A DNA stretch of 64,000 nucleotides from Bacillota bacterium (GTDB lineage Bacteria; Bacillota; UBA4882; UBA8346). Made by a program: the position numbers and the translations under genes. Shown in pieces: positions 33,808-41,494 of this stretch. The stretch spans positions 60,208-124,207 of the forward strand of contig JAEXFN010000008.1 of assembly GCA_023400055.1 (NCBI GenBank). The letters are read 5' to 3'. The notes beneath the pieces are model-generated. The model was not told the DNA's origin, did no database searches, and worked only from the letters and a program-made list of their open reading frames with translations. How positions within the stretch are numbered: the first letter of the stretch is position 1; the number at the start of each line of letters is the position of its first letter.

Positions 33808-34098
33808 ATGAAAGATTTATTCGAAAGCGCTTTGAATGCTATTAAGGTGGTTACCGAGGAGTACATTTTCGCCCAGGAAGGAACCGGGCAGACTGGAGCG
33901 GAGAAAAAGACGGCGGTGGTTCAGGCGGTTACTGCGGTTGTTTCTGCGGCGGCTGTTGAGTTTAAGTTGAACGCTATCGCTGTTGCGGTCGTGAAGTTCA
34001 TCCTGCCGTATCTGATTGACGCTATTGTCGCCAAGCTGAACGCGCAGGGAAAATTGAACTCCCATACTGCCACTTCAACTTCGGTCGCCGTAAGTTAA
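33808..34098 (+). CDS. Small phage protein next to lysis genes
   Basis: A 96-residue intact ORF with a good ribosome site (AAAGGAG) and ATG 33808. The middle holds two hydrophobic helices (TAVVQAVTAVVSAAAVEF and LNAIAVAVVKFILPYLIDAIV). Proteins of this type sit beside endolysins in several Firmicutes prophages and may be a second holin or an antiholin; I cannot say which. A strong terminator follows at 34118-34153. Confidence 0.65.
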   Translation: MKDLFESALNAIKVVTEEYIFAQEGTGQTGAEKKTAVVQAVTAVVSAAAVEFKLNAIAVAVVKFILPYLIDAIVAKLNAQGKLNSHTATSTSVAVS

Positions 34099-34117
34099 CT
34101 AAAAAGTTTCATAAAGA

Positions 34118-34153
34118 AAAGCCCTCGCGTCTAATGGAGGCGGGGGCTTTTTG
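34118..34153 (+). terminator. Terminator after phage lysis region
   Basis: AAAGCCCTCGC (34118-34128) pairs with GCGGGGGCTTT (34140-34150) with one G-T wobble, followed by TT. It faces the convergent gene on the minus strand. Confidence 0.75.
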
Positions 34154-34168
34154 ATCTTTAATATAAAC

Positions 34169-34981
34169 CTATCGATTGTTTAAGTAAAAAGGTAAAACTG
34201 TTTTTTTCCCCTTTATCTTTTCTTCAACAACCGGTGATAAATATATATTTTGTAAGTTAAGAAACACCTCTCCAACTTTTGCATCAAAGTCTTCATTAAA
34301 CATCTTGATTCTGTATTCAAGGTTTTTAATTGACTTTTCAACTTCTATATGTGAGAAAATTTCATTTATTTCATCAGGGGAATAATTATAAGGTTTAGAG
34401 AAAATTGATAATTCTATATAAACCACCTCAATATTGACTTTTGTTGTATAAGCCATATTGTCAATGCTATGAATGCTTTCAAAACATTCCGATAAAATAC
34501 ATTGTCTTGATTTAAAGAAAAAATGATATTGACTATAAGCTTTGTTAAAATCCTTTAAAATAGTTTCAAGGTTTGGAAGCATTGCTGATTTCGATTTTTC
34601 ACACACGATGAATCTTTCTAATTCAAAATTTTTCAAGACCGATTTAAGTAGTTCAGCCTCTCGCGTTAAGCAATATAAGCTTTCACTTAAAACCTTTAAT
34701 CGTTCAAGCATTTCAAATGTTGTTTCAATTTCGAGATTCCTTTTTCTTGTGCCTTTTTGCATTCGTTCATTTAATAAATAAACCACAAACCATCCTGCGA
34801 TTATAAAAAGCCATTGTTGATCTTTTATCCACGAAAGGCTATTGTACACACCATTTAGAAAAGTGATGGAAATATTACTAACTGGGGTTGGTAAAGGGCT
34901 GTTAAAGGGCGTTGGTGTAGGTGTACTTTTAATTATTTTTATTGTTCTATGTAAAACTGTTATTATAAAATTTTTAAACAA
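34169..34981 (-). CDS. Membrane protein of unknown function in the element
   Basis: A 270-residue protein, AT-rich and reading against the phage genes. Near the N-terminus is an STPTPTP proline stretch and one clear membrane helix (WLFIIAGWFVVYLLN, about residues 59-74). The remainder is a cytoplasmic, mostly helical region (LERLKVLSESLYCLTREAEL, FNKAYSQYHFFF) without known motifs. Orientation, position and composition are those of cargo genes in prophages, where superinfection exclusion or defence proteins are common; that is only a guess. No ribosome site is convincing for ATG 34981. Confidence 0.6.
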   Translation of the reverse strand: MFKNFIITVLHRTIKIIKSTPTPTPFNSPLPTPVSNISITFLNGVYNSLSWIKDQQWLFIIAGWFVVYLLNERMQKGTRKRNLEIETTFEMLERLKVLSESLYCLTREAELLKSVLKNFELERFIVCEKSKSAMLPNLETILKDFNKAYSQYHFFFKSRQCILSECFESIHSIDNMAYTTKVNIEVVYIELSIFSKPYNYSPDEINEIFSHIEVEKSIKNLEYRIKMFNEDFDAKVGEVFLNLQNIYLSPVVEEKIKGKKTVLPFYLNNR

Positions 34982-35532
34982 AAGCTCTTACCCCCTTAAA
35001 CATAATATGTTCGTTTTTATATTGATCTAGAGCCCTTGCAATTTGAACCTTTGTAATATTTTGTAAGAATCAATAATGGATAGATTATAGTAGGAAATTT
35101 ATTGTATATTAGGGTGTAAGGTTAGTTTAAAGCATGAAATGATCAAAGTTCTGATAGCTCCAATAGGCTTCTATTATAAATTACCTCCTTGTTTTTGAAG
35201 TATTTCCTCGTAATTCCAAAGAACCCTTCTTTGTTAACCATAACTAAAAATAAATACATTTAAAATAGAACAGTCAGTCAGACTGGGAGTCGATAAGTAT
35301 GGAGTATTAGAAAATAAATCTTAATGCGTTAATTCTTGTAAAAGACCTTTAATTACAGCTAATTTTTTTAGTAAGACATTGCCAAAAATTGAGGTTATTA
35401 TCAACTAGGAGGAATATATTGGCTTTGTGTCGAACATACAATAAATTGTAAAGATGGGATACTGTAGATAAAATCTTTCATTAAAATTTGTATTTCGAAT
35501 ACATGATAGAATAGAATTAAGGAGTTTAAAAG
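34982..35532. other. AT-rich intergenic region
   Basis: About 550 bases with many stops on both strands. I see no gene, only scattered TATAAT-like sequences and one GGAGG at about 35409 without a following ORF. Confidence 0.5.
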
Positions 35533-36514
35533 ATGAAGGAAATAACTTTCAGCAAAACATATTTCGACTTCAAAGTTATCTCTGCCAGTATATTAAAGGC
35601 TTCGATTCTTGGCATTTTAATAGCCGAGATATTACGTTATCGACAGCCATTGCTGCTCCAATTAACGCGTACATCATAAATCATGATTTAAAAAATTACA
35701 CATTTTGGATTATTGATATTTATGTTGTTATGCTACTGATATATTTGTGGGTAAGGGGATTCTGGGGAGATGTAAGGAAGATAATACTTAGTTTTCGAAT
35801 AGACCTTTTTTTAGCACTCTGTTTTGGAATAGGGGTAGATTTTTTTTGTAAAGGTCTTTTTGGTAATTGGTATTGGTATTCGAAGTTGGTTACTTGGTTA
35901 AAAATCCAACAGCTATTGGTTTTGGTTTTAGCACCTTTATTTCTTGGAGTTTTACTAATTTGTCGATATTTGTTTTCTAGACAAATAGAAAATCCGGGTT
36001 CGTATTTAATTCCAGACCAAGAGTTAATGGATGATGAAAATGATTTACTGGGTTTCAATGAGAAAGCCAAAATCTTTGCCGATAGGGTTTACAATAATGG
36101 TACTCATGATAGTTATATTTTTGGAGTAGATGCTCCGTGGGGAGTAGGGAAATCAAGTTTTGTAAATTTTTGTATAGAATATTGGAAAAATCAATATAAA
36201 AAAAGGTTATAATTTTCAAATTTAGTCCATTACACTATTCTAAAGAGGTAAATCTACTTGAGGTATTTATAGATGAACTTATTCATGTAATCCAAAAAGA
36301 ATTGTTTATTCCAGAATTGCGACCGCTGATAAATAAATATTCACGCTTCCTTAAAGAAATACGATGTACAATTCCTGGGTTTGAAATTCCTCTCCTAAGT
36401 GTTAATTACACAATAAAAGAAGCACTTGATGGATTAACTCAGGTTTTAAACGTTATAAGGTCCATTTTAGTTGCTAGCATCATTATTAAAATAATCTTAT
36501 GTCTCAAGGAATAA
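35533..36514 (+). pseudogene. KAP-family P-loop NTPase, broken and truncated
   Basis: ATG 35533 (MKEITFSKTYFDFKVISASI) opens a frame that shifts near 35645. It continues through membrane helices (FWIIDIYVVMLLIYLWVRGF; LLVLVLAPLFLGVLLICRYL) to a KAP-type Walker A, GVDAPWGVGKSSFVNF. A second shift lies in a run of seven A at 36199-36205, after which the expected sequence (VIIFKFSPLHYSKEVNLLEV) resumes. The gene stops at 36514 with no Walker B. KAP NTPases are often membrane-linked and occur in defence loci. The A7 run could allow slippage, but the other lesions suggest a dead gene. Confidence 0.75.
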
Positions 36515-36531
36515 AAGTTCAAAGCATAAAT

Positions 36532-36569
36532 AACCCAGGAACCAGCTTTTTTGAGTTGATTCCTGGGTT
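36532..36569 (+). terminator. Terminator-like hairpin near element end
   Basis: AACCCAGGAA (36532-36541) pairs with TTCCTGGGTT (36560-36569). The T-run lies in the loop rather than after the stem, so its use as a terminator is doubtful. Confidence 0.4.
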
Positions 36570-36584
36570 CCGTTATAGTAGGCA

Positions 36585-36604
36585 TTGCCTACCATTTGCC
36601 TACG
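36585..36604 (+). repeat. Inner direct repeat, right
   Basis: TTGCCTACCATTTGCCTACG, identical to 27943-27962. On the minus strand it again reads RRQMVG, so it may be the tail of a lost integrase copy. Confidence 0.75.
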
Positions 36605-36904
36605 GCCAAGTTGTTTTTTTATACATTTATAAGTAAAACCAAGAGACAAGGAACAACCTTTTTTCCTTTAAACTATTGAAATTCCTGAATAGCGAGTAAA
36701 CCAAAATACTCCTGAAATGAATAGAGAATGGCCCCCTTTAACAGACGTATCATGTGGAGTGCACAGTTCTGCTGAAAAGAAAACACAGTCAGTGAAACCA
36801 GGTGGCGCTTAGGTTTATGGACTCTGGCAAGATGTGGTAGATGTGTTTCCCTTGATCTGGCTAGAAAACACTTGCCAACGAAAATTAATAAACGAAGAAT
36901 GTGT
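36605..36904. other. Region around second rlmD 3' end
   Basis: No intact gene. It contains the outer repeat copy at 36742-36761 and a short frame to 36795 with the rlmD-like C-terminus QTYHVECTVLLKRKHSQ. The rest shows no recognisable signal. Confidence 0.5.
36742..36795 (+). pseudogene. Detached rlmD 3' end (right outer direct repeat)
   Basis: Eighteen codons reading QTYHVECTVLLKRKHSQ and a TGA stop. The first 20 bases (36742-36761) are identical to rlmD at 27860-27879. Proteins of this family commonly end in HVE-x-VVLL, so this is probably the displaced native end of a target rlmD gene. Confidence 0.65.
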
Positions 36905-36932
36905 TAAGAAAAAGCGTGTCAAACGACACGCT
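36905..36932 (-). terminator. Terminator of the flavoprotein operon
   Basis: AGCGTGTC (36913-36920) pairs with GACACGCT (36925-36932) across AAAC. On the minus strand a TTTTTCTT run follows. It lies 66 bases after the stop of the gene at 36998. Confidence 0.75.
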
Positions 36933-36997
36933 ATCTTGCTTTTCGCTGAATGTAGATTTTTTTATCGGGTGTAAACGAAATATTAAGGATGGTAGTA

Positions 36998-37657
36998 TCA
37001 ATGAATACCGATACTATCTTTTGCCAATCTTACCCCCATGTCAAATGCTTTTTGACAATCAACGGGGAATACTTCGGCTCTTCTCTTGGTCTTCGCCTCA
37101 ACGTCAACAAGATCGGCTTCAACCTTGGAGTAATCTTCAAACTGATACGTCTCATAACTAATGAGCGTCTCAGAAGACCCAAATATCATTTTCATTGCCC
37201 ACTTATTAAACTCAATGGGTTTATCCATACCCATTTCTTTTATCTTGTCTTCCGACACATTTCCTGTATAGATAAAGCCGGTTTTCATTTTTTTCGGACA
37301 AAGCGAGCGGCGGGATTCACTGTATCCAAGGTACTGAAACAGTAAACGGTCCAGAAAGGCAGCCATTTCACCGCTTACCCGGCCCCAGTAGATCGGCGAT
37401 CCGAAAATAAGCGCATCGGCTTGCTCCACTTTTTGGAAAATTCCTGCCAGGTCGTCTTGTACCGGGCACTTACCATAGCTTTTTCCGCCTTTGATTTTAC
37501 AGGCGAAACAGCTGATACAGCCCTTGTAGTTTAGATCATAAAGATGAATCAGTTCGGTTGTAGCGCCTTGTGATGCTGCCCCCTCCAATGCTTTGTTTAA
37601 AAGGGTGGCAGTATTCCAATTTTTTCGCGGACTTCCGTTAAATGCGAGTATCTTCAT
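36998..37657 (-). CDS. Flavodoxin-fold NAD(P)H-dependent FMN oxidoreductase
   Basis: A flavodoxin-like reductase of 219 residues from ATG 37657. KILAFNGSPRKNWNTATLL is the FMN phosphate-binding loop, CISCFACK holds paired cysteines typical of the iron-sulfur flavoprotein-like subgroup, and FGSPIYWGRVSGEMAAFLDR is the second flavin loop. A 20-bp tandem duplication (37641-37680) repeats the start codon region, so an upstream ATG 37677 with the better ribosome site (GGAGG) gives only a 7-codon frame that ends in ATGA over the true start. A longer in-frame start at 37726 overlaps the upstream gene. It is the second gene of a two-gene operon under HxlR. Confidence 0.85.
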   Translation of the reverse strand: MKILAFNGSPRKNWNTATLLNKALEGAASQGATTELIHLYDLNYKGCISCFACKIKGGKSYGKCPVQDDLAGIFQKVEQADALIFGSPIYWGRVSGEMAAFLDRLLFQYLGYSESRRSLCPKKMKTGFIYTGNVSEDKIKEMGMDKPIEFNKWAMKMIFGSSETLISYETYQFEDYSKVEADLVDVEAKTKRRAEVFPVDCQKAFDMGVRLAKDSIGIH

Positions 37658-37680
37658 ATAAATGCGAGTATCTTCATACA
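37641..37680 (-). repeat. 20-bp tandem duplication at a start codon
   Basis: Two adjacent 20-base units AATGCGAGTATCTTCATAYA (Y is T then C). On the minus strand each carries ATGAAGATACTCGCATT. The unit length is not a multiple of three, so the copies are in different frames. Confidence 0.9.
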
Positions 37681-37722
37681 TCAGCCTCCGTTTGATTGCC
37701 GTCATCAGGTTACGCCTCGTTT

Positions 37723-38379
37723 TCATACTTTTCCATTTAGATAGCCTAGTGAAAAAAGCTTTGTAAGGAGACCACCATGTCCGACCTGTCCAATCTCTCC
37801 GGGCCGGCGATCAAAAATCTGATCCAAAAATTGAGTTGCTTCTGTTAAATACTGTTTTCTTTCTTCATCAGTAACAAAAGGTACAGCTTGAAAGAATTTA
37901 GTGGCAACATCTATGAAGCCCACACTGCCAAAAAGATTATCCATCGAGAGATTAATGCATTCATATTGACCTGCCATATCCAGATATGGCTCTTTAGCAC
38001 CAGCTGTAAAGAGTGAAAATACCCTTTTCTCGGTGTGTCTGCCGATACCTTGATCATCATAGGCGAATTTAGTCATAAGCACCTTATCAAAATAACCTTT
38101 CAGGAAGCCCGGCATTGCTCCAAACCAAACAGGAGCGATTGTAACTATTGCATTTGCCCAGAGAATATCCGTCTGTTCTCGTTTAACCTCATCGGTATAG
38201 ATCTCAGTTTTGGCGGCTTTTAAATCGGCTGGCTGCATGACAGCATCAAATTTCATTTTTACAAGATCTTTTACCTTGACGGTTGCACCTCTGTTTTGCA
38301 AATGAGACGAGACAGTGTCCAATAACCCTTTGCAAAAGCTTCCATCATAGGGGTGCGCATAGACAATGACTACATTCAT
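37723..38379 (-). CDS. NAD(P)H oxidoreductase (NQO1/MdaB-like flavodoxin fold)
   Basis: A 218-residue quinone-reductase type flavoprotein. Family features: VVIVYAHPYDGSFCKGLLD (FAD phosphate loop), APVWFGAMPGFLKGYFDKVL (the PxW-xxxPxxLKxxxDRV motif) and SLFTAGAKEPYLD. It probably reduces quinones or nitro compounds by two electrons and protects against electrophile stress. It is the first gene of an operon with the FMN reductase (stop and possible next start overlap as ATGA). The HxlR regulator is divergent, 190 bases away, which suggests control by quinone or aldehyde stress. Confidence 0.88.
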   Translation of the reverse strand: MNVVIVYAHPYDGSFCKGLLDTVSSHLQNRGATVKVKDLVKMKFDAVMQPADLKAAKTEIYTDEVKREQTDILWANAIVTIAPVWFGAMPGFLKGYFDKVLMTKFAYDDQGIGRHTEKRVFSLFTAGAKEPYLDMAGQYECINLSMDNLFGSVGFIDVATKFFQAVPFVTDEERKQYLTEATQFLDQIFDRRPGEIGQVGHGGLLTKLFSLGYLNGKV

Positions 38380-38478
38380 TTAAATGCCCTCCTTTCAGTA
38401 ACTGTGTTCCGCGTTTTCTGTGAACTGCCATTGAATGCAAGACCTTTATTGGCTATCCCTCCATACGTTTGAGATTTA

Positions 38479-38506
38479 TTGTATCCTGTGTTAAAATGAG
38501 TATACT
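38479..38506 (+). promoter_or_regulatory. Promoter and candidate operator of hxlR-type gene
   Basis: TTGTAT (38479-38484), 16-base spacer, TATACT (38501-38506). Downstream at 38528-38535 and 38543-38550 lies a direct repeat GTAGTTAC, a possible regulator site shared with the divergent operon. Confidence 0.5.
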
Positions 38507-38568
38507 ATTATTGAAGTAAGAAATGAAGTAGTTACATTTATTGTAGTTACTATATTGGAGGGAAGTTC

Positions 38569-38910
38569 ATGGGCAATCAATTTGATTCAAGTAATGATAA
38601 CTGTGTTAACCAACTAGTAAAAAACCTTTCAATTATTGGTAGTAAATGGACCCTTCTAATCTTACGGGAACTTGCTAGTGGAACTAAAAGATTTGCTCAA
38701 CTGGAAAAATCACTGATGGGAATCAGTCCCAAAACGCTTTCCTCTCGTTTACAAGAACTTGAAAAAAATAAAATAATTCAAAAAAAAGTATACCCTGAAG
38801 TTCCACCAAGAGTGGAGTATTCTTTTGCCGCTCGGGGTGAAAGGCTAAGAAAGATTCTCTACGATTTGTCTGAATGGGGAGCAGGGTGTCCCGATGACGA
38901 GAAGGAATAA
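38569..38910 (+). CDS. HxlR-family transcriptional regulator
   Basis: A 113-residue winged-helix regulator. The family pattern is clear: IIGSKWTLLILRELASGTKRFAQLEKSL, GISPKTLSSRLQELEKNKII and RVEYSFAARGERLRKIL. An early Cys (residue 10, NDNCVNQLVK) is at the position where YodB/HypR-type members sense thiol stress by oxidation or quinone adduct; this is known for the group and only inferred here. GGAGGGAAG precedes ATG 38569. It most likely controls the divergent oxidoreductase operon. Confidence 0.9.
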   Translation: MGNQFDSSNDNCVNQLVKNLSIIGSKWTLLILRELASGTKRFAQLEKSLMGISPKTLSSRLQELEKNKIIQKKVYPEVPPRVEYSFAARGERLRKILYDLSEWGAGCPDDEKE

Positions 38911-39020
38911 ATTTGTGCCCAAATTCTGTTCTGCAAATGACACGTGGAAGTGTATAGTTCTGCAACGGTAGTTTTGCTGACAAGAGTATATTAAAATCAT
39001 AACGCTAAAGGAGAATTCCT

Positions 39021-39500
39021 ATGACTGCTAAAGATGAAGATTATCAAACTTTATGTCAAGCTTTACAGGCTTTAATCCAAGACGAAACCGACGCTTTAGC
39101 CAATTTAGCCAACAGTGCGGCACTTTTGTTCCAAATTATGGAGGAGATTAATTGGGCGGGTTTTTACCTTTTTAAAGAGAATCAATTGATTCTCGGACCG
39201 TTTCAGGGGAAGCCAGCCTGCGTCAGAATTGCCTTAGGGAAAGGAGTTTGCGGCACGGCAGCTCAAAATGGAGAATCCATCGTGGTACAGGATGTACATC
39301 AGTTTCCGGGACATATCGCTTGTGATGAGGCTTCCGCATCAGAAATCGTCATACCGATACTCAAGGATGATAAATTAATTGGCGTCTTGGATGTCGACAG
39401 TCCCGTCAAAGCTAGATTCAATGAAATGGATCGGCAAGGCCTGCAGGGCTATGTCGATATTTTATCTGCCAATATCCATTGGGAGGACTTGTTTCGTTGA
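39021..39500 (+). CDS. msrC: Free methionine-(R)-sulfoxide reductase (GAF domain)
   Basis: A 159-residue GAF-domain protein of the fRMsr type, which reduces free Met-(R)-sulfoxide in the cytoplasm. The motifs WAGFYLF, LGPFQGKPAC, GKGVCGTAA and FPGHIACDEAS contain the three conserved catalytic/resolving cysteines (about residues 76, 86 and 110). SEIVIPI and GVLDVDSP complete the pattern. A good AAAGGAGAAT site precedes ATG 39021. It lies downstream of the oxidative-stress flavoprotein locus, in the same AT-rich block. Confidence 0.9.
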   Translation: MTAKDEDYQTLCQALQALIQDETDALANLANSAALLFQIMEEINWAGFYLFKENQLILGPFQGKPACVRIALGKGVCGTAAQNGESIVVQDVHQFPGHIACDEASASEIVIPILKDDKLIGVLDVDSPVKARFNEMDRQGLQGYVDILSANIHWEDLFR

Positions 39501-39571
39501 GCGGTCAAGAGGTGCAATGTTGTTATGCCTCCATTGTAAAAAAATAAAGCATCAAGGAGGATACAATATAA

Positions 39572-40225
39572 ATGGAAAAAATATTGACGTTTGACTGCTA
39601 TGGAACCTTACTTAATACTGCGCCAATCTATAATACCGTCGAAATTATTGCTGAAAAAAACGGGATAGATGGGCAAGCGGCGAAGGTTGTGTTCACTAAT
39701 TACGAAGATCGGCTTATGTACGGCGAGGATTATATCCCTTATGATGAGGTAGTTTCTCAAGCCTTGGAATATTGCGATTTAGAGATGTCCTGTAATATAT
39801 TTTATAAAAACTACGAACGAGTCTTGTCGGCTCATGAGCAACTCCAACCTTTCCCAGATGTGCTTGAAACATTGCATACCTTAAAAGAGAAAAAATATCA
39901 ACTGGCGCTGATGTCAAATTCGGTAGATTTCATTATGCAGTATCATTTGCAAGTTCTGGATAATCTTTTCGATGAAGTAATTTTGGCGGAAGATGCCCAT
40001 GCATACAAACCGCAACTTTCCTTTTTTAAGTACGCTGAAGACTCCTTGCATTTGCAGGAAAAGGAACATTGTCACATTGCCAAAGGATATTGGTGGGATA
40101 TTGTTCCATGTACCAAAATTGGGTGGAAAAAGATTTGGGTAAACCGAGAACATAAAGCGGGAATGAAAAAGTATCTGCCATATCAAGAGATTTATACTTT
40201 TAGTGAGCTATTGAAACTTTTGTGA
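39572..40225 (+). CDS. HAD-family hydrolase (haloacid dehalogenase-like)
   Basis: A 217-residue HAD hydrolase. Motif I FDCYGTLLN (catalytic Asp at residue 8) and motif II LMSNS are present. The motif III/IV region reads ILAEDAHAYKPQLSFF and IAKGYWWDIVPCTKIGWKKI, close to the L-2-haloacid dehalogenase subgroup. The helical cap is residues 20-95. The substrate cannot be inferred. CAAGGAGG precedes ATG 39572. It ends the AT-rich block just before the second dispersed element. Confidence 0.88.
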   Translation: MEKILTFDCYGTLLNTAPIYNTVEIIAEKNGIDGQAAKVVFTNYEDRLMYGEDYIPYDEVVSQALEYCDLEMSCNIFYKNYERVLSAHEQLQPFPDVLETLHTLKEKKYQLALMSNSVDFIMQYHLQVLDNLFDEVILAEDAHAYKPQLSFFKYAEDSLHLQEKEHCHIAKGYWWDIVPCTKIGWKKIWVNREHKAGMKKYLPYQEIYTFSELLKLL

Positions 40226-40409
40226 AATCTATTAGGGTTAGAGGGCTTCCATTTGCCGGCATGAAGGGTTTTGCCCGATAGCCGAGACGTAGCAAGGCGA
40301 ATCCTTCACTGATCTACTGATTGGTTGGGCAACGGCATGCGTTCCATTCGCAGTACCGTGCCGGTCTAGCTCCCCGTAGACCGCTCGGGTGGATGATCTA
40401 GCCTCAAAC

Positions 40410-40624
40410 GCCGGCCGCTGATTCGGAGGCCAATTTCGGGATGCAAATGATATTTTTTGCGTACGAAAACGATACTCCACGGCCGGCTTTTCGCGGTATA
40501 ATATCAATCATGGAAGTTGTCTTTCAAGAGTCCGTCGGTGAAACCGACGGACTTTCGGGTCATTGGGCAAAGCTGCATTGCTCATGTCCAGGTTTCCTAT
40601 GCGGAGCTAGCTTGATAATCATCA
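40410..40624 (+). repeat. Dispersed ~215-bp element, copy 2
   Basis: Same landmarks as the copy at 5920-6138: GCCGGCCGCTG start, GTACGAAAACGATACTCC block, CGCGGTATAAT, and the identical AGTCCGTCGGT hairpin at 40529-40553. It ends at GATAATCATCA, directly against a 21-bp array. Confidence 0.75.
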
Positions 40625-40816
40625 GCTTACTTATCCACAAAAAGAGCTTGTTAAGTGATTGAGCGAGCTTATTTATTAACAAAAAGAGCTCTCTCATTAA
40701 CAAAACAAGCTCACTTATTCACAAAAAGAGCTTGTTGAGTGAATAAACGAGCTCAGTGATCCACAAAAAGAGATCGTTTATTCACAGAACGCTCTCTTTT
40801 TGTGGATCACTGAGCT
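40625..40816. repeat. 21-bp repeat array, second family
   Basis: Nine tandem units of 21 bases with a consensus close to GCTYANTTATTCACAAAAAGA; some units are reverse-oriented halves (GTGAATAAACGA, TTTTTGTGGATCACTGA). The consensus differs from the TTCAGTTACTGAA family but the period is the same. The last two units form a long inverted repeat around 40760-40815. Confidence 0.75.
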
Positions 40817-40927
40817 TATAACTAATTCATTATTTTATTCAAGTTATATTACAGAATTCAGGACGAATGCGATTTTTGATAAGGACTAGGGCTGTTTTGG
40901 GCCGCGTTCCGGGCTTTTTCTACGCCT

Positions 40928-41359
40928 TCAAAACACAAACCCCTTCCGGATGATGATATCGGCCATGACTCGGGGGTCCGAAGTCTGGATGGTCGCGTAA
41001 GCGTTCCGGGTGCGCTGATAGAATTCCCTGCGGGATATTTTGTTCAATGGAATCGGGGTGGGATGGGTTATTTGCGCCAGGACATTCTGATAATCATCCC
41101 AAATCTGCGGTTTTTCCAAGATGCCGTGATCGAGCGACATCACCGTCACCGGGAACTCCTCGTCCTCGTCCAGCGGGAAGTACTTTAAGATTTCGGCCAA
41201 TAATACGTGGTTTTCCGGTGCATAAGCATAGACGACCTTTTTGCTCATGGCCAGGGCGGAATAATTGGCGTCGGCGATCACCAATTCGTCCAGATGCCCC
41301 ATGCGATAGATGATTTCGTAAATTTCCGGGGTAATCAGATTGGATATCTCCATCAGCAT
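40928..41359 (-). CDS. RbsD/FucU family sugar mutarotase
   Basis: A 143-residue RbsD/FucU-type protein, which interconverts sugar anomers (fucose or ribose). The N-terminal ITPEIYEIIYRMGHLDELVIADANY contains the conserved His and Asp, and the C-terminal region has the RNAYATIQTSDPR segment seen in FucU. ATG 41359 follows GGGGAGATGG; ATG 41353 is possible. It reads leftward from its own promoter and shares the upstream gap with the FadR-type regulator, so that regulator may control both. It is more like FucU than RbsD by the C-terminus. Confidence 0.88.
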   Translation of the reverse strand: MLMEISNLITPEIYEIIYRMGHLDELVIADANYSALAMSKKVVYAYAPENHVLLAEILKYFPLDEDEEFPVTVMSLDHGILEKPQIWDDYQNVLAQITHPTPIPLNKISRREFYQRTRNAYATIQTSDPRVMADIIIRKGFVF

Positions 41360-41457
41360 CAAACCATCTCCCCTCATGACGGATTAAAAAGTTCCCGCGG
41401 GTCCGAAAGTGTGCTATAAAGAATGCGCCATTTTTTTACTAAGCTTGTTCCACCAAT

Positions 41458-41494
41458 ATTATAACATCATTGGGCGATGCTTGCCAATATTGGC
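41458..41494 (-). promoter_or_regulatory. Promoter of the mutarotase gene with palindrome
   Basis: On the minus strand TTGGCA (plus 41482-41487), 18-base spacer, TATAAT (plus 41458-41463). A perfect palindrome GCCAATATTGGC (41483-41494) overlaps the -35, and a half-site CCAATATT abuts the -10. It looks like a repressor operator. Confidence 0.6.

Larger units (their letters stand above)
27860..36761. mobile_element. Decayed prophage/integrative element at the rlmD 3' end
   Basis: The interval is AT-rich compared with its flanks and starts with a tyrosine integrase reading back towards rlmD. Inside are tail protein, tail fibre, holin, endolysin and other phage-type genes, most of them broken by frameshifts or stops. 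No capsid, portal, terminase or replication genes remain, so it is a remnant. Outer 20-bp direct repeats in rlmD sequence and an inner 20-bp pair at 27943-27962 and 36585-36604 mark possible ends. RlmD/RumA genes are known integration targets in Firmicutes. Which repeat pair is the true att pair is not settled. Confidence 0.8.
40226..40927. other. Intergenic region with two repeat elements
   Basis: About 700 bases between convergent genes. It holds the second dispersed element (40410-40624) and a second-family 21-bp array (40625-40816). The rest, 40226-40409, shows no gene; a minus-strand frame across it lacks a ribosome site. Confidence 0.6.

Noticed and set aside
40238..40507. Minus-strand 89-codon ORF in the dispersed element
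   Set aside because: Part resembles the same reading of the other copy, but start, length and ribosome site are not shared and indels between copies break the frame; DNA-level repeat preferred.
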